A stretch of DNA of 64,000 nt from Cytophagaceae bacterium. GTDB lineage: Bacteria; Bacteroidota; Bacteroidia; Cytophagales; Spirosomataceae. Numbering within the stretch: position 1 is the first letter of the stretch; each line of letters opens with the position of its first letter. This document shows, piece by piece, positions 60,871 through 64,000 of this stretch. The position numbers and the translations under genes are program-made. The stretch spans positions 22,827-86,826 of the forward strand of contig JAIXOL010000015.1 in NCBI GenBank assembly GCA_027486845.1, given 5' to 3'. Under the pieces are notes generated by a model. That model had not been told where the DNA came from, did no database searches, and saw only the letters and a program-made list of their open reading frames with translations.

Positions 60871-62520
60871 TCAATTTGATTTTTTAACAAAAACAGTTTC
60901 AGATAATAAAACATTTCGTGGGTCAAAATCAATTTTTTCGGGAGTTCCAATTATAGAAAATGATTGAATTTGTTGTTTTTTGGATAAATTCATTTTCAAT
61001 AATGTAGGCTTGTTGCTTCCTTTTGTGTAATAACCAATTTCTATGGGCAAATTAAATACAAAATCCCTAGATTGAGTTTGAGATAATTGAATGGTTAATT
61101 TTTTGCTTTTAGCATCATAATTCCAAGTGCCATTGATGGCTGGATTAATAGGCTGATACAGCCATTGTTTAAAAAACGATTTCAAATCTTTACTCGATGC
61201 TTTTTCCATTTCTAATCTAAAATCATCTGTTGAGGCATTGGCGTTATAAAATTTAGCATAATATGACCGAATACCTTTCTGAAAATTGACTTCTCCAATC
61301 AGATCTCTTAGCATATGCAATACCCAAGCTCCTTTTTGGTAGGTTAGGCCTGAAGTAACATCTCCATTTTCAGCTGATCTTGGACTAATTATACTAAATT
61401 CTGGCATTTTTGAGGCTAATTTAAAAACAGTCTCTTTAGCTTTAATAACTTCCTTTTCATAGGCTTCTTTTCCGTATTCCTTTTCTATAAATAGCATGGT
61501 AAAAAAAGTGGCAAAGCCTTCGCTCAACCAAGCGTCGTCCCAAGTAATTTCAGTAACCGCATTGCCAAACCATTGGTGAGCTATTTCATGTATTATTACA
61601 TTTCTTAGTCTTACATCTCTTCTACCATTAATCAATTTATCAGAATAAAATATTGCAGACGAAGTTTCCATACCACCGCCAGAATTAACTGACTGTATAT
61701 TGGCTAATTTTTCATAGGCAAAAGGGCCAATATAACTGCTAAAAAGTTCTAACACTTTTTTGGTAGGCTCATCAAAATCATAAAATCCAGCTTCCCTATT
61801 TTTGGAATAAACCCACGTTTCGATAGATTTGCCATCGAACTTATCTACATATTTCACAGCAAAATCAGCAACACCAAGTACGGTTAACCAGCAAGAAACT
61901 GGTACCGATTGTTTCCAATGGGTCAGTTTTGTATTGTTGCCTAAATCAGATTCTTCCATTAATAATCCATTCGAAATTACTTTGTAATGAGCAGGTGCTG
62001 TTATGATAAATTCGGAGGTAGCTTTGTCAGAAGGGTGATCTAATGTAGGCAGCCAGTGCCTTGTTTTATTTGGCCAGTTTTCGCAAAAAAAGCTTCTATC
62101 TCCGAGTATTGTTGGACCTATTTTTAGGCCATCAAATGGTATTCCATGGTATTTTACACTAAATAATAATTCTGAATTAGCCAAAGGTGAGTTGGGCAGA
62201 ATGATGTTTATTTCATCATTTTTATGTGTAAAAAGCACAGGGATATTTCCTATTTTTATGGAATCAATCTGCATTCCTTTTTCTTGCCTTTCTTTGGTTT
62301 TGTTTATTAAATCAAGTCTAATCGATTTAATTCCTGCTGTTTTAAATAATACACTGATTTTAGCATTTCCTAAAATTTCATTAGTCACATCTGATAAGAT
62401 AAGTTCAAATGAATAATGTTTTATGTCAATGTTTTTATTGACGGGATAATCATCAGCAAAAACAATTAGTGGCCCCAAAAATAGGCAGAAGGCTAAAGTC
62501 GCTTTTTTTAGATTTTGCAT
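60871..62520 (-). CDS. M1 family metallopeptidase (aminopeptidase N-like), secreted
   Basis: This 549-residue protein has a signal peptide ending about VFADD. The gluzincin site is intact: HEIAHQWFGNAVTEITWDDA, the third zinc ligand Glu in WLSEGFATFFT, and the GAMEN-type substrate motif as GGMETSSAIFY. GLTYQKGAWVLHMLRDLIGE carries the catalytic Tyr region. The C-terminal helical domain of larger M1 enzymes is short here, ending with a beta segment (IDFDPRNVLLSETVF). It overlaps the upstream M1 gene by one base (TAATG). It probably trims N-terminal residues from extracellular peptides. Confidence 0.92.
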   Translation of the reverse strand: MQNLKKATLAFCLFLGPLIVFADDYPVNKNIDIKHYSFELILSDVTNEILGNAKISVLFKTAGIKSIRLDLINKTKERQEKGMQIDSIKIGNIPVLFTHKNDEINIILPNSPLANSELLFSVKYHGIPFDGLKIGPTILGDRSFFCENWPNKTRHWLPTLDHPSDKATSEFIITAPAHYKVISNGLLMEESDLGNNTKLTHWKQSVPVSCWLTVLGVADFAVKYVDKFDGKSIETWVYSKNREAGFYDFDEPTKKVLELFSSYIGPFAYEKLANIQSVNSGGGMETSSAIFYSDKLINGRRDVRLRNVIIHEIAHQWFGNAVTEITWDDAWLSEGFATFFTMLFIEKEYGKEAYEKEVIKAKETVFKLASKMPEFSIISPRSAENGDVTSGLTYQKGAWVLHMLRDLIGEVNFQKGIRSYYAKFYNANASTDDFRLEMEKASSKDLKSFFKQWLYQPINPAINGTWNYDAKSKKLTIQLSQTQSRDFVFNLPIEIGYYTKGSNKPTLLKMNLSKKQQIQSFSIIGTPEKIDFDPRNVLLSETVFVKKSN

Positions 62521-63890
62521 TAGTATATTGTTATTTTTTTTAAATAAAAGCCTTTAGGGTCAATTTGAGGGGAAAATATACTATTTATAATAATTCCTTC
62601 AGCTGGGATTATAACTTTGTTAATTTTATCATTTGCAATTATGTCAAAAGGCAGTGGCATAAAGAAGTTGTTTACCTTTATTTGATATTTTTGAAATCCT
62701 ATTTCTTTTACACTCACATCTAAAACATCTGTTGTTCTCAAATAGAAATCAAAGAAGGGCTTTAGGTTTTTTCCCGAAGAAGTACTAAAAAGCTTTTCTA
62801 CATCATCGGTTGTTACAAAATTATCATAGGTGTATTTGGGGTTTGTGGCCAAACTTTTTAAAGTTGGAAAAAATACTTCATCTCCAATCAAATACCTTAA
62901 ACTATGCATAAAAAATGAACCTTTCCCGTATATATCACCACCAGAATATACTTCTTCCTCGGTAATCTCGTCTCCTAAAACCATCGCTTTTCTGTTTTTT
63001 ACCCCTCTTCTATGCCCATCTATCATGGTATTGTAAGCGACCTCTCCACCAAGTTCCAGCATAGCCAATGCCTCTGCATAGGTCGCTATGCCTTCTTGGA
63101 TCCACATATGAGCCCAATCTTTGTTGGTTACTTTATTGGCCCACCATTCGTGTGCATATTCATGAAATAGATTGTCGGAGTATTGCTGTCCATTGATGGT
63201 TTTATATTTAAATTTATTATCGAAAGTAATCATTGTTTGATGCTCCATACCTGAATTTGGAACTTCTGCAATGCCAATTTTTTCCTTAGCCCAAGGGTAT
63301 TCGCCAAAGTACTTTTCTAAAATTTTTGTATCACGTTTTTTAAGCTCAATTACCATTTTAGCCTGAGCTGTATCGGCCTCTAATACATAATATTCAATAG
63401 GCACTTTATTGCCTTTTATGGTAGTATAGGTGTCTTTTGCAACGTTATATTTTCCTATATTGAATAAAATACAATAGTTGCTTATGGTATAATTTGTTTT
63501 CCAATGATAAGTTGACTTATTTTTTTTTGTCTTTACACTCATTAATAAACCTGGGCCGGCTACTACCAAATTTGCAGGGATTGTTATTTTCATATCTACT
63601 CCTTCATTTGGTTCGTCGCTTGGGTGGTCTTTACAAGGGAAATACATTTTACCACCTTCTCCTTGAATATTTATAGATATCCAATCATTACCAGCAACAT
63701 CTTTTGCCCAAGTAAAACCACCATCCCAAGGTGGTCTAATAGCTACAGGTGGAACCCCAGTGTATTCGATTTTTACAATTTTATTTCCAATTTCAAAACC
63801 TACATTGGAGGTAATAAATATCTTATCGTCTTTTTGTGAAAATAAACTGTTCTTACCATTTACTTCTATGTTGGTTACTTTATACAGGGT
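62520..63890 (-). pseudogene. M1 family metallopeptidase, 5'-truncated next to an IS-like edge
   Basis: The reading frame is open to about 63908, but the protein-like sequence begins around 63890 with KVTNIEVNGKNSLFSQKDDK, then VKIEYTGVPPVAIRPPWDGG and GKMYFPCKDHPSDEPNEG. This is the mid-N-terminal domain of an M1 enzyme, so the first about 80-100 residues and the signal peptide are lost. The active site remains: HEYAHEWWANKVTNKDWAHM, WIQEGIATYAE, and GMEHQTMITF as the GAMEN motif. The first internal ATG (63647) gives 375 residues but no export signal. A partial transposon-like reading frame adjoins upstream. The remaining fragment is probably non-functional. Confidence 0.75.
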
Positions 63891-64000
63891 TTGTTCATAA
63901 AAATAAACTTACTTAAAAATTGCTGGTATTAACTTCCAATTTTTACTTAATTTTTCTCTGAGGCTGGATTTATTACCCTCTTGCTTTTCTAATAAATTAC
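63885..64000 (-). mobile_element. Possible end of an insertion sequence with transposase C-terminus
   Basis: From the right edge, the minus strand reads NLLEKQEGNKSSLREKLSKN then WKLIPAIFK and stops at 63909. Just beyond, the plus-strand sequence CAGGGTTTGTTCATAAAAAT at 63885-63904 resembles an IS5-type inverted repeat end (GGNTTTGTTNA). Together with the missing 5' part of the adjacent M1 gene this suggests an IS insertion whose body lies outside the window. The family is not identified. Confidence 0.45.

Overview
The window is about 64 kb of low-GC chromosomal DNA from a member of the Bacteroidota, most likely order Cytophagales. A genus such as Emticicia is only a guess. Supporting evidence includes promoters of the TTTG/TAnnTTTG type, weak or absent Shine-Dalgarno sequences, many lipoproteins with short lipoboxes, ECF sigma/anti-sigma modules, GH106, S1/P1 nuclease and M1/M16 peptidase genes, and a bacillithiol synthase (bshC). 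I found no tRNA, rRNA or CRISPR array. Most of the window reads as core chromosome; the right end (about 59.2-64 kb) is rearranged.

Layout. 1-8.5 kb: the 5' part of an M16 peptidase, a GT4 glycosyltransferase, YciI and LysE proteins, a lipoprotein, an MFS transporter, a NUDIX hydrolase, pyruvate dehydrogenase E1 beta and an aldo/keto reductase. 8.5-14.5 kb: a PQQ-type sugar dehydrogenase, a GH18 chitinase, a small NTF2-like lipoprotein, then an ECF sigma/anti-sigma/outer-membrane-protein module on the minus strand. 14.7-22.5 kb: rpmE2, an EamA transporter, a GNAT with a Cys-rich tail, a divergent PAP2-like membrane protein, a second ECF sigma/anti-sigma/DUF4097 module, an EEP hydrolase and a membrane coiled-coil protein. 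22.5-30.4 kb: a two-component system, a GH106-type hydrolase, a Tat-exported Gfo/Idh/MocA oxidoreductase and an S1/P1 nuclease.

30.7-37 kb: a small Cys/His-containing protein followed by an HAE1-type RND efflux operon (adaptor, pump, TolC-like lipoprotein). 37-39.2 kb: a hypothetical protein and a coupled AAA ATPase/RloB pair that resembles two-gene anti-phage modules. 39.4-42.1 kb: the rplK-rplA-rplJ-rplL operon with a good promoter and a structured, terminator-like leader; secE/nusG and rpoB/rpoC are not beside it. 42.3-51.7 kb: a UPF0323-like lipoprotein, a PqqB-like metallo-beta-lactamase-fold protein, a DUF2807-like protein, a subtilase, a proline-iminopeptidase-like lipoprotein, a long-chain acyl-CoA synthetase and bshC. 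51.8-58.8 kb: a TetR regulator, a hotdog thioesterase and a second RND efflux operon. Near-identical palindromes precede both the tetR gene and the efflux operon, which suggests a local regulatory circuit.

58.8-64 kb: a 184-bp element with terminal inverted repeats, flanked by a 9-bp direct repeat, then a minus-strand operon of two M1 peptidases, a GH43/GH130-like beta-propeller protein and the collapsed remnant of a sulfatase. The first M1 gene has lost its 5' end next to what looks like the edge of an insertion sequence. Several families of dispersed intergenic palindromes recur across the window and are reported separately.
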